The translations under genes were made by a program, and so were the position numbers. A stretch of DNA of 64,000 nt from DASQBT01 sp963782495 (GTDB lineage: Bacteria > Pseudomonadota > Gammaproteobacteria > Burkholderiales > Thiobacillaceae), in the NCBI GenBank assembly GCA_963782495.1, contig CAWAJU010000005.1, positions 62,001 through 126,000 on the forward strand, given 5' to 3'. This document shows, piece after piece, positions 8,342-16,582 of the stretch. Below the pieces are notes generated by a model. It was not told the DNA's origin and made no database searches. It saw only the letters and a list, made by a program, of their open reading frames with translations. The first letter of the stretch is position 1. Each line of letters begins with the position of its first letter.

Positions 8342-9462
8342 TTGGCCACCCGCTCCATATAACTCGCCACCAGTCCATGGTAGTAAGGGTCGTCCATGAG
8401 AAAGGCATCATGGCCGTGGCCATGGCTCACCTCTCCATAAGTCACATTACGGCCGCAGTCCAGCAAAGCCTTGACGATTTCCTTGGAGCGGCCCGGAGAA
8501 AAACGCCAGTCGGTGGTAAAGGAAATCACCAGGAAATCCGCCGTAGCGGGCTTCAGCGCTTCGGACAAGGAGCCACGCCGGCCGTGATGGGTTGGGTCGA
8601 AATAATCCAGCGCCTTGGTCATCAACAGATAGGTGTTGGCATCGAAGCTTTCTGCAAACTTGTCGCCCTGATAGCGCAGATACGACTCTATTTCGAACTC
8701 CACATCAAAGCCGTACTGGAAGCCTTCGGTACGTAACAGTCGGCCGAACTTACTGCCCATCACGTCATCGGACAAGTAGGTGATGTGGCCGAGCATGCGT
8801 GCCAGCCTGAGCCCGCGACGCGGCCGGGTCTGGTGGGCATAAAAATCGCCGCCGTGGAAATCCGGGTCGGTCAAAATCGCGTTGCGCGCGACGTCATTGA
8901 AGGCGATGTTCTGCGCGGTGAGACCCGGTGCCGCGGCGATGACCAAAGCATGGCGCAGCTGCTGCGGAAAGCTGATCGACCACTGGAGGACCTGCATGGC
9001 ACCCAGGCTACCCCCGACAATGGCGGCAAACTGCTCTATTCCAAGCCGATCCGCCAGCCTGGCCTGGGATTCCACCCAGTCCTCCACCGTCACCACCGGG
9101 AACGATGAGCCCCAGGGTTTGCCCGTCGTCTGGTTGAGCGAGGACGGTCCAGTGGAACCGTGGCAGCCGCCGAGATTGTTCAAGCCGATGACGAAGAACT
9201 TGTCCGTATCGATGGGTTTGCCCGGACCGATCATGTTATCCCACCAACCTGGGTGCTTGTCAGTTTCGGCATGCTTGCCAGCCGCATGGTGGTTGCCGGA
9301 AAGCGCATGGCAGACCAGAATGGCATTAGACTTGGTGGCGTTCAGCTCACCATAGGTTTCGTAGACCAGCTCATAGTCTTGCAGAATCGCCCCGCTCTTG
9401 AGCGTCAGGGGCAACTCAAAATGGGCACGCTGTGGACTGACGACACCGACCGAGTCGGACAT
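8338..9462 (-). CDS. metX: Homoserine O-acyltransferase MetX
   Basis: A 374-residue alpha/beta-hydrolase-fold enzyme that acylates homoserine at the start of methionine synthesis. The catalytic triad is visible: Ser152 in GGSLGAMQ, Asp318 in TTDWRF and His351 in GHDAFL. The N-terminal CHALSGNHHAAG and GGCHGSTGPSSLN segments are typical of MetX. Whether acetyl- or succinyl-CoA is used cannot be decided by eye. The stop overlaps the first mini-ORF of the tandem repeat that separates it from metW. A TATAAT-like box lies 36 bases upstream of the start. Confidence 0.95.
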   Translation of the reverse strand: MSDSVGVVSPQRAHFELPLTLKSGAILQDYELVYETYGELNATKSNAILVCHALSGNHHAAGKHAETDKHPGWWDNMIGPGKPIDTDKFFVIGLNNLGGCHGSTGPSSLNQTTGKPWGSSFPVVTVEDWVESQARLADRLGIEQFAAIVGGSLGAMQVLQWSISFPQQLRHALVIAAAPGLTAQNIAFNDVARNAILTDPDFHGGDFYAHQTRPRRGLRLARMLGHITYLSDDVMGSKFGRLLRTEGFQYGFDVEFEIESYLRYQGDKFAESFDANTYLLMTKALDYFDPTHHGRRGSLSEALKPATADFLVISFTTDWRFSPGRSKEIVKALLDCGRNVTYGEVSHGHGHDAFLMDDPYYHGLVASYMERVAK

Positions 9463-9497
9463 GGGTCTCTGGCAACGAATCGTGGGGAGATGCGGCG

Positions 9498-9503
9498 ATT
9501 ATA
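9498..9503 (-). promoter_or_regulatory. Probable -10 box of metX
   Basis: TATAAT reads on the minus strand about 36 bases before the metX ATG. The -35 region at a 17-bp spacing is poor (CTGGCC), so the promoter is only moderately supported. The gap to the amtB terminator leaves little room for a riboswitch, and none was recognised. Confidence 0.4.
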
Positions 9504-9534
9504 GCCATATTCCACCACACGGCCAGACCACACG

Positions 9535-9566
9535 TTAACAAAAGAAAAGGCGCCCTGCGGCGCCTT
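9535..9566 (-). terminator. Rho-independent terminator of the porin-glnK-amtB operon
   Basis: AAGGCGCC (9547-9554) pairs perfectly with GGCGCCTT (9559-9566) across the loop CTGC. On the minus strand the stem is followed by TTTTCTTTTGTT. It lies about 80 bases after the amtB stop and just before the metX promoter. Confidence 0.85.
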
Positions 9567-9645
9567 GAAGATCTTCCTCAGATTAGGGCGAGAGAGGGAC
9601 CGGTAGCCCCCCTCAGCGCTAACTGCAGCAGATGTCCTACATAAA

Positions 9646-11070
9646 TTACTCTACCCGCTCGCCATGCAGCGAGATGTCGAGACCCTCACGTTCCTCTTCT
9701 TCGGTCACGCGCAAGCCAATTACCATGTCGATCACCTTTAGGATGATGAAGGTGGCCACGGCATCGTAAACGATGGTGATGCCGACGCCTTTGGCCTGGA
9801 TGATGAACTGGCCAAAGCTGCCGGCTGTGCCGCCGATCGACTCAACCGCAAAGAAGCCGGTAAGCAGGGCACCCACAATACCGCCGATCGCGTGGACGCC
9901 AAAGGCATCCAGGGAATCGTCGTAACCCAGCATCTTCTTCAGCGAGGTAGCAGACCAGAAGCAGATCACACCGGCGGCGATGCCGATTACCAGGGCACCG
10001 ACCGGGCCCACGAAGCCGGACGCGGGCGTAATCGCCACCAATCCGGCGACTGCGCCAGACGCGATGCCCAGTACGCTGGGCTTCCCTTTGCTCACCCACT
10101 CAGCAAACATCCACGCCAGGGCCGCGGTGCCAGTCGCGATCTGGGTTACGGCCATCGCCATGCCCGCGCGACCGTCGGCGGCTACCGCAGAACCTGCGTT
10201 GAATCCGAACCAGCCCACCCACAGCATGGCAGCGCCCATAACCGTCAAGGTCAGGTTATGCGGTGCCATAGGCTCCTTGCCGTAGCCGATCCGCGGCCCA
10301 AGCATCAGTGCGGTAATCAGGCCGGCCACTCCCGCGTTGATATGCACCACGGTGCCGCCCGCGAAGTCCAGCACGCCAAGATCCCACATGAAGCCGCCAT
10401 CGCCGGACCACACCATGTGCGCGATCGGCGAATACACCAGAAGCGACCAAAGCGACATGAACCACAGCATCGCTGAGAACTTCATCCGGTCGGCGAAGGC
10501 ACCGGTGATCAAGGCCGGCGTGATGATGGCGAAGGTCATCTGGAAGGTCATGAACACCGACTCTGGAATCACGCTGGTCAGACTGTCCTTGCCCATGCCG
10601 GACAAAAAGGCCTTGCTGAGGCTGCCAAAGAAGGAGTAGAAGTTCGTAACTCCCTTGCTCATGCCGGTGGTATCAAATGCAATGCTGTAACCCGCCACCA
10701 TCCACAACACAGTGACCAAGGCTGTGATGGCAAAGCTCTGCATCAGAGTTGCCAGGACATTCTTCTTGCGAACCATGCCGCCGTAAAACAGGGCCAGGCC
10801 CGGAATCGTCATCAACAACACCAGAGCGGTCGATGTCAGCATCCATGCCGTGGCACCCGTATCCAGCTTGGGCGCTTCGGGCGCGGCGGCAGGCGCAGCC
10901 GCGGCAGGCGCAGGTGCCGCCTCGGGTGCAGGGGTGGCTTCGGCTGGAGTTGCCGGAGCAGGCGCAGTCGCAGCGGGTTCGGGAGGGGCCGCGGCCGGTT
11001 CGTCCGCCATAATTGGCATGGCGAGACCCAGCCCTAGCAATAAACTCAAACTTGCAATTAGCTTTCTCAT
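9646..11070 (-). CDS. amtB: Ammonium transporter AmtB
   Basis: A 474-residue protein. A signal peptide (MRKLIASLSLLLGLGLAMPIMA) is followed by a low-complexity Ala/Pro/Glu segment of about 55 residues and then eleven Amt membrane segments, with ALFYGGMVRKKN and the FDTTGMSKGV, GGTVVHINAG and FGVHAIGGIVGA motifs holding the pore residues. The Ala/Pro-rich spacer is longer than in E. coli AmtB. The start at 11070 is chosen over 11163 because the signal peptide begins there and GAGGGG lies upstream. It follows glnK by 13 bases, the usual pairing with the PII protein that plugs the channel. Confidence 0.95.
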   Translation of the reverse strand: MRKLIASLSLLLGLGLAMPIMADEPAAAPPEPAATAPAPATPAEATPAPEAAPAPAAAAPAAAPEAPKLDTGATAWMLTSTALVLLMTIPGLALFYGGMVRKKNVLATLMQSFAITALVTVLWMVAGYSIAFDTTGMSKGVTNFYSFFGSLSKAFLSGMGKDSLTSVIPESVFMTFQMTFAIITPALITGAFADRMKFSAMLWFMSLWSLLVYSPIAHMVWSGDGGFMWDLGVLDFAGGTVVHINAGVAGLITALMLGPRIGYGKEPMAPHNLTLTVMGAAMLWVGWFGFNAGSAVAADGRAGMAMAVTQIATGTAALAWMFAEWVSKGKPSVLGIASGAVAGLVAITPASGFVGPVGALVIGIAAGVICFWSATSLKKMLGYDDSLDAFGVHAIGGIVGALLTGFFAVESIGGTAGSFGQFIIQAKGVGITIVYDAVATFIILKVIDMVIGLRVTEEEEREGLDISLHGERVE

Positions 11071-11083
11071 TGTTCGGCTCCCC

Positions 11084-11422
11084 TCAAAGCGCATCAGGAC
11101 CGGATTCACCGGTACGGATGCGGATAACCTGCTCAACGTCGGAGACAAAGATCTTGCCGTCACCGATCTTGCCGGTATGGGCGGCCTTTTGGATGGCTTC
11201 CAGGACCCGGTCCAGAATATCGGATTTCACTGCCGCTTCGATTTTCACCTTGGGCAGGAAATCCACGACGTATTCCGCACCCCGGTACAACTCGGTGTGC
11301 CCCTTTTGCCGCCCAAAGCCTTTGACTTCGGTGACTGTAAGACCCGTTACGCCTATGGCGGACAGGGCCTCACGCACCTCGTCAAGCTTGAAGGGCTTGA
11401 TAATTGCCGTTACAAGTTTCAT
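11084..11422 (-). CDS. glnK: Nitrogen regulatory PII protein
   Basis: A 112-residue PII signalling protein that senses 2-oxoglutarate and ATP/ADP and controls AmtB and nitrogen regulators. Seen: MKLVTAIIKPFKLDEVREAL at the start, the T-loop with the uridylylation Tyr51 in YRGAEYVVDF, and the B-loop segment HTGKIGDGKIFV. It is called glnK rather than glnB because it lies directly before amtB. The operon is expected to be under NtrC and sigma-54 control from the promoter at 12300-12315. Confidence 0.94.
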   Translation of the reverse strand: MKLVTAIIKPFKLDEVREALSAIGVTGLTVTEVKGFGRQKGHTELYRGAEYVVDFLPKVKIEAAVKSDILDRVLEAIQKAAHTGKIGDGKIFVSDVEQVIRIRTGESGPDAL

Positions 11423-11446
11423 GTCGTCTCCCGATTGACATCAAAT

Positions 11447-11462
11447 GGGGGCTCACGCCCCC
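11447..11462 (-). promoter_or_regulatory. Intercistronic hairpin between porin gene and glnK
   Basis: GGGGGC and GCCCCC pair across a 4-base loop, 24 bases before the glnK start. On the minus strand it is followed by ATTTGATG rather than a run of T, so it is a poor terminator. It may stabilise or separate the porin mRNA from glnK-amtB. Confidence 0.5.
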
Positions 11463-11475
11463 GTTAATCAACTGT

Positions 11476-12258
11476 TCAAAGCGCCTTGGAAATCGACACG
11501 GTAGTCGTGCCTTTACCCAGGTACTCATTGTTGAGGTCAGTCCAAAAACCCTTCTTGGCATTGGTGTCTGTATACATCAACCCCAAGGTCATGCCGGACC
11601 CCAGGCTACCCAGCTTACTCAAGTCATAACTTGCATTGACTTTCCAGTCGTCGTAGCTTGGAGAAACAGCAAATGAAGAGTCATGCTTGAACTGGAAAGT
11701 ACCCCAATGCGCACCAAGGGTCAGGCCGGTATCTCCAACAGGCAGACTTCCGGAAAGATCCAGATAGTAGGTGCCATTAGTATTGGGGCCGACGCCAAAA
11801 ACGGAGTCGCTCACATAGTGTGAATACTTGACAGTGAACCATTTCCAGCCTAGCGAGCCATAGAGCTCGGAGGTATATACGCCTGGCAGACCCGAATTGT
11901 TCAAACCACCGGGATACATGTAGCGGATGCCGCCCACGTCATAGCTGACATCACCGATACTGTTGCGGTAACCGCCATAAATATCCATTTCCATGCTGCC
12001 GCGGCTGTAACCCTGGAAATCTTCGACCCAACCTACGTTGGAGCCCCAGGTGCCAAGATACAACCCGCTCGCGTGCGTATAGTCAAAGCCACCCTGAATG
12101 GCAGGCTTGCCACCGGTCTGGGAAATGCCACGGAAGACGTAGTTAGAGGTCAGGCTAACGTTGCCAGTCAAGCTATGCGGACTCGGACTGTCTTCCGCCT
12201 GGGCAAACATGGGAAATCCGGCCAGAAGGACAGCCAGCAGAGGAAGTTGCTTTTTCAT
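11476..12258 (-). CDS. TorF-family putative porin
   Basis: A 260-residue outer-membrane protein with signal peptide MKKQLPLLAVLLAGFPMFAQA. The mature part opens SLTGNVSLTSNYVFRGISQTGGKPAIQGGFDY, the conserved start of the TorF (Gcw_chp) family, and is made of alternating amphipathic strands. The family is common beside glnK-amtB in proteobacteria, which suggests a role in uptake of nitrogen compounds; the ligand is unknown. AGGAG six bases upstream fixes the start at 12258. A sigma-54 promoter lies 42 bases further upstream. Confidence 0.88.
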   Translation of the reverse strand: MKKQLPLLAVLLAGFPMFAQAEDSPSPHSLTGNVSLTSNYVFRGISQTGGKPAIQGGFDYTHASGLYLGTWGSNVGWVEDFQGYSRGSMEMDIYGGYRNSIGDVSYDVGGIRYMYPGGLNNSGLPGVYTSELYGSLGWKWFTVKYSHYVSDSVFGVGPNTNGTYYLDLSGSLPVGDTGLTLGAHWGTFQFKHDSSFAVSPSYDDWKVNASYDLSKLGSLGSGMTLGLMYTDTNAKKGFWTDLNNEYLGKGTTTVSISKAL

Positions 12259-12299
12259 TTCGACTCCTAAAGTTAAGAAAATGCTGCGTTGGGAGACGC

Positions 12300-12315
12300 A
12301 GCAACGACTATGCCA
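12300..12315 (-). promoter_or_regulatory. Sigma-54 promoter of the porin-glnK-amtB operon
   Basis: TGGCATAGTCGTTGCT on the minus strand matches the -24/-12 consensus TGGCACG-N4-TTGCW with the GG and GC pairs at the required spacing. It is 42 bases before the porin ATG. Nitrogen control of this operon through RpoN is expected from the family. Confidence 0.85.
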
Positions 12316-12377
12316 GAAAAATAGTTGCAATAAAACAATAGGTTGCGTGCATTCCGCCGGTGCGCGAGCATGTTTCA

Positions 12378-12394
12378 TGCGCCACTTTGGTGCC
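12378..12394 (-). promoter_or_regulatory. Probable NtrC-binding site
   Basis: GGCACCAAAGTGGCGCA on the minus strand matches TGCACCA-N3-TGGTGCA at 12 of 14 defined positions. It lies about 65 bases upstream of the -24 element at 12300-12315, a usual enhancer distance, and about 155 bases from the divergent sigma-54-like site at 12550. Confidence 0.65.
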
Positions 12395-12549
12395 TTCCAT
12401 TAGGGCGCGCACCACAATCTGGCGTTTTTCGTCATAACGCGAACAGCAATCAAATCTTCGATTAAACAAGGCTCTACTTCGGCTACCGGCCCATAAAATA
12501 AGTCGTCTCTAATGAACCTTTCCGGTGCAAAAAGATTTGCTTCGGTATA

Positions 12550-12565
12550 TGGCACCGTGCTTGCT
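12550..12565 (+). promoter_or_regulatory. Sigma-54-like promoter upstream of ubiK
   Basis: TGGCACCGTGCTTGCT on the plus strand differs from TGGCACG-N4-TTGCT at one base and keeps GG and GC ten bases apart. Transcription would begin near 12576, 24 bases before the ubiK start. It faces away from the amt operon promoter, with the NtrC-like site between the two. Confidence 0.6.
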
Positions 12566-12599
12566 AAACTTGCAAAAAACCTACAAGGGAGTTGCGTCG

Positions 12600-12857
12600 A
12601 TGCAACAAAAGTTACATTTCCTGAATACGCTAAGTCACAAGTTGGCGGATCTGGTAAAAGATTCCCCGGCCAAGGACCTGGAGGCCAATTTGAAAACCGG
12701 CTTGATTGGATTACTAAGCAAACTGGATTTGGTGACCCGGGAAGAGTTCGATGTCCAAGCAGAGTTGCTTCGGCGCACCAAGACCCAGATGTCAGCATTG
12801 GAAGGCCGCCTAGCCGAGCTGGAAAAACGCCTTAACCCTACCCTGACCCAAGACTGA
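12600..12857 (+). CDS. ubiK: Ubiquinone biosynthesis accessory factor UbiK
   Basis: An 85-residue protein of the UbiK (formerly YqiC) family, a membrane-associated helper of the soluble ubiquinone-synthesis complex. An N-terminal helix (LNTLSHKLADLVKDSPAKDLE) leads to a hydrophobic middle and a C-terminal coiled coil (LRRTKTQMSALEGRLAELEKRL). ATG at 12600 is chosen because AAGGGAG lies just upstream and family members begin here. The stop shares one base with the comM ATG (TGATG). Three more ubi genes lie near 52-55 kb. Confidence 0.82.
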   Translation: MQQKLHFLNTLSHKLADLVKDSPAKDLEANLKTGLIGLLSKLDLVTREEFDVQAELLRRTKTQMSALEGRLAELEKRLNPTLTQD

Positions 12858-14349
12858 TGCCAGTCGCGGTTCTCAGCAGCCGGGCTCTGAACGGCATGAT
12901 GGCGCCGGAAGTCCGGGTGGAGGCCCATCTGGCGGGCGGCCTTCCCGCTTTCACGCTGGTGGGCTTGCCGGAAACCGAGGTGAAGGAGGCCCGTGACCGG
13001 GTTCGGGCCGCACTGCAAAATTCTCGGTTTGAATTTCCCGCCCGGCGGATAACGGTGAATTTGGCACCAGCGGATTTACCCAAAGAGTCGGGCCGCTTTG
13101 ACCTACCCATTGCGCTGGCAATTCTCGCTGCGTCCGGCCAACTGCCTGGCAACAATCTGGCCAATTACGAATTCGCCGGAGAGCTGGCCCTTACCGGAGA
13201 ATTGCGGTCCATCCGGGGCGCGTTGGCGATGACCCTGGCAGCCCGGGCCCAGGGTAAGACGCTGATTCTTCCAATGGAATCGGCCCGCGAGGCGGCCTTG
13301 GTTGAAGGCGCGAGGATATTGGCGGCAAACCACCTGCTGGAAGTTTGTGCTCACCTGCTTGGCCGGGCGGAACTTCCGGTACCGGTTCCAACTGACACTG
13401 CGGCTGTTCCAAACTATCCGGACTTAAGTGACATCAAGGGTCAGAGCGCTGCCAAGCGAGCACTGGAGGTGGCAGCCACCGGCGGTCATTCCATCCTGAT
13501 GTCCGGGCCACCCGGCACAGGCAAGTCCATGTTGGCTGCACGCTTCCCGGGCATCCTGCCTCCAATGACTGAAATCGAGGCGCTGGAATCTGCCGCTGTA
13601 CGCTCGCTTAACGGAGGATTTCGGCTTGAGACCTGGCGACAGCGGCCTTTTCGTTCTCCTCATCACACGGCGTCGGCCGTGGCTTTGGTAGGCGGCGGCG
13701 GCAGCCCCAGGCCCGGTGAAATCTCCCTGGCTCACCACGGCGTCTTGTTCCTGGATGAACTGCCGGAGTTTGACCGGAAGGTATTGGAGGTCCTCAGGGA
13801 ACCGTTGGAGTCTGGCCGCATCACCATATCCCGCGCCGCGCGCCAAGCGGATTTCCCTGCCCGTTTTCAGTTGGTGGCGGCGATGAACCCTTGTCCTTGT
13901 GGATATCTTGGTCACCCTAACGGAAAGTGTCGCTGCACCCCCGACCAAGTGGTCCGTTACCGCGCCAAACTGTCCGGACCCCTGCTCGATCGCATTGACT
14001 TGCAGATTGAAGTGCCCGCCTTGAGCGAAAAGGAAATGACTGGCTCGTCGGAAGGGGAGTCCAGTCAAGCCGTGCAGCAACGGGTTGACGCCGCAAGGAG
14101 CCGGCAGTTGGCGCGTCAGGGAAAACGCAACGCTGATCTCAAGCCGTCTGAGATTGATCGGTATTGCGCTCCGGACGCCGCGGCAAGCTCTTGTTGCAGC
14201 AAGCCATAACAAGGCTGCACTTGTCGGCCCGTGCCTATCACCGGATACTGAAGATCGCCCGCAGCATTGCCGACCTGGCGGGTAGCGTGACCGTCAGCGC
14301 ACCGAACATTGCCGAAGCAATTCAATACCGCCGATTGGCCAAGGGATAG
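12857..14349 (+). CDS. comM: ComM-like Mg-chelatase-family ATPase (one frameshift)
   Basis: The gene encodes about 497 residues in two frames. The N-terminal fold (MPVAVLSSRALNGM) and the AAA+ core are intact: Walker A SGPPGTGKSMLAAR near residue 217, Walker B GVLFLDELPEF, and the Cys-rich AAMNPCPCGYLGHPNGKCRC. ComM is a DNA branch-migration helicase that aids recombination of incoming DNA. Near 14180 the frame breaks at GCGGCAAG where GCGGGCAAG would continue DAAGKLLLQQA; the C-terminal 57 residues follow in the next frame to 14349. A one-base loss in a G run suggests a sequencing error rather than decay. Confidence 0.88.
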
Positions 14350-14351
14350 GA

Positions 14352-15401
14352 ATGACGCACGGCCCCAACCCGCTCGAAGGCTGGAACGAAGAAAAACAAT
14401 CCGCCTGGCTCTATCGCATCGTATCCGAGGCAGAGAGGGATTCCGGCCGGGCCGCGCTGTTCCAGGAACTGGGCAAGGCCGCCGAGCAGCAGGCCGGCAT
14501 CTGGGCGGATCTCGCCCGCGAGCGAGGGACTTTCGCTGCCAGAGGCGTTTCAGCCCGACTTGCGTGCCCGCCTGGTCGGCCAGTTGATCCGAGTGTTCAA
14601 ACCCCACCGTCTGAGGGCGTGCTGGCGGCGATGAAGGTTCGCGGCATGTCCATCTATGCCAGCGGGCACTACCCCACACCGGATGCCGCTTAGCGTGGAA
14701 GAGGTCGGCCGCCGCCACCAGACATCGGGGGCGGGGAATAATCTCAGGGCTGCCGTGTTCGGCATCAACGACGGCTTGATCTCCAATGCCTCGTTGATAC
14801 TCGGCGTGGCGGGCGCCACGTCGGAAAACAGCCTTGGTGCTGCTATCCGGCGTTGCGGGATTGTTGGCCGGGGCATTCTCGATGGCGTCGGGCGAATATG
14901 TCTCGGTTCGATCGCAGCGGGAGATGTTCGAATACCAGATCGGGCTCGAGCGCGAAGAACTGGATCAGTACCCCCAGGAAGAGGCGGCGGAACTGGCCCT
15001 GATCTACACCGCCAAGGGCATCCCGCGGGACGAAGCCAGAAGCCTGGCTGATCGATTGATTCAGGACCCCAATCGGGCTCTGGACACGCTGGCCCGGGAA
15101 GAACTCGGACTCAACCCCGACGAACTGGGCTCGCCCGTTGGCGCTGCACTGTCGTCCTTCGTGGCGTTTTCCGCTGGCGCCACCGTTCCCCTCGCGCCCT
15201 ACCTGTTTTCGTCAGGGGCAAACGCGCTCTATGGCAGCGTCGCGTTGACAGGCTTGGCACTATTCGTTGTCGGCGCGAACCCTTAGCCTGTTTACCGGCC
15301 GAAACGCCATTCAGGGAGGCTTTCGCATGTTGGCCATCGGCGCCTTGGCAGGTGGCGCCACCTATCTTATCGGCCATTTTCTTGGCATTACGCTGAGCTG
15401 A
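14352..15401 (+). CDS. Rubrerythrin-VIT1/CCC1 fusion transporter (about five frameshifts)
   Basis: Pieces in several frames add up to about 350 residues: a ferritin-like N-terminal domain (AWLYRIVSEAERDSGRAALF), a short linker, and a membrane domain with NLRAAVFGINDGLISNASLI, GEYVSVRSQREMFEYQIG and a final TYLIGHFLGITLS ending at 15401. This order is that of MbfA-like proteins, which export or store iron and manganese and sense metal through the rubrerythrin part. Breaks occur near 14530, 14615, 14680, 14836 and 15285, too many for a working gene as written. Since its neighbours show the same pattern, sequence error is the first explanation; genuine decay is the alternative. Confidence 0.75.
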
Positions 15402-15431
15402 GAAACAAAAAAGCCCCGCACTTGGCGGGGC
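15402..15431 (-). terminator. Terminator between the VIT1-like and PEP-CTERM genes
   Basis: GCCCCGC (15413-15419) and GCGGGGC (15425-15431) pair across ACTTG. The minus-strand side is followed by TTTTTTGTTT, so it mainly ends transcription of the minus-strand PEP-CTERM gene; it lies between two convergent genes and may also slow plus-strand transcription. Confidence 0.8.
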
Positions 15432-15454
15432 CCGATTTTGCAGAATGAATGGAT

Positions 15455-16347
15455 CTATGCGGCGAGAACCCGACGCTGGCGGGTGGTGCGGACCAACCCG
15501 ATCAAACCCGCGCCCATCAACAACAGCGTGCCGGGCTCTGGCACACCACCGGTACTTCCGCCGCCGCCGCAACCGGGAATGCCGGGGTGCGCATAGCCGC
15601 CGGTCAGATTTGCGATTTTGAAAGCATCGTCGCCGGCTGTCCAGCGTTCCCGTCTTGCTGCCGCCGACCAACTCGTTATATGCGCCGATCAGCCAGTAAC
15701 TGGAATAGTTGGAATTGGCGAACGTCGTCGTACCTGGGCTGCTCGCCCCGTCGTAGCTCCCCAGCAGGTTCCATCCCGCGCCAAGCGAAGCGTACGTATT
15801 ACCTGAAAGGGTAGGTGTGCCCAATCCACTGTAGTACCACACGGTAAAGTCCGAATCGGGTGTGCAACTCGACCAGTGCAATAACATAACCCGTGGTCAT
15901 CGACGTCAGATTGACCTTGTCTGGTGAAGCTGAATAGTACGGAGTCATAACGCTGATTATTGTCTATAGCGTGCTCGGGTGCCGTTCCTGCAAGATCACC
16001 ATTGTCGCCATATCGTAGTGCTGTTGGTACCATCCTGGTTGTTTACTCCCAACCCGTCTGTTCCATAGCTGCGAGGTAGGCGGTTTCCAATTTGTACGTC
16101 GCGGCAGTGATACGATTGGTACTGCCCAACGCTGTGTTCGACGTGCCGGATGTGCCGTCATTGGTATTCGAATAAGCCTGTGCAGTCGCCGTAACCCCAC
16201 CCGAATTCGAAATAACGCAATCGTATTCCCTGCAGTATTACCGGTATAATTGCCGCTGTATGTCCAGTTGATCGCGGCGTGGGATTGGGCGCCGCAAAGC
16301 AGCAGGACTCCTCCCAGCAGAGCAGCGATCTGTGTCTTGGTCTTCAT
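15455..16347 (-). CDS. PEP-CTERM exosortase-dependent surface protein (frameshifted)
   Basis: About 295 residues spread over several frames. The start MKTKTQIAALLGGVLLLCGAQSHA is a signal peptide with AGGGAG before it; the end GGVPEPGTLLLMGAGLIGLV followed by RTTRQRR is a complete PEP-CTERM anchor. Between them lie YTGNTAGNTI, TAYLAAMEQTGWE, YDSVLFSF and DSDFTVWYYSGLGTPTLSG, which recall the XDP1 type of exosortase-dependent surface proteins. At least three or four indels interrupt it. The protein would be sorted by an exosortase to the cell surface or matrix. A near-perfect sigma-54 element lies 41 bases upstream. Confidence 0.75.
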
Positions 16348-16387
16348 CAAGTGACTCCCTGTTATCTTGCGTATGCACAGTTCTGGA

Positions 16388-16403
16388 AGCAAGTATCGTT
16401 CCA
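16388..16403 (-). promoter_or_regulatory. Sigma-54 promoter of the 15455-16347 PEP-CTERM gene
   Basis: TGGAACGATACTTGCT on the minus strand differs from TGGCACG-N4-TTGCT at one position only. It lies 41 bases before the ATG at 16347. Confidence 0.75.
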
Positions 16404-16582
16404 CACAATAAATCCACCAAAATTCAAGGTACTAACTTGCCTATCGCGGAATCTGGGGCCCATCATGTAAAAAATATCGACATTCAAGTCCACTATTATG
16501 GCGCGTAAGTGGCGCGTTTCGAAGCATCGCCCGGGCTGCACGGCTGGGGCAGAGCAAATCCAGACCAATCCCAATTGTATGG

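Larger units (their letters stand above)
12259..12599. other. Regulatory intergenic region between porin gene and ubiK
   Basis: The 341 bases hold two divergent sigma-54-type elements and one NtrC-like palindrome, described separately. No other gene or structured RNA was seen here. Confidence 0.7.

Noticed and set aside
8060..8736. Plus-strand open frames across the metX-metW repeat
   Set aside because: They are antisense to the repeat and run into metX; the minus-strand mini-ORFs have ribosome sites and exact ATGA overlaps, the plus frames do not.
9463..9534. SAM or SAH riboswitch before metX
   Set aside because: Only about 70 bases lie between the amtB terminator and metX, and no conserved riboswitch core was seen.
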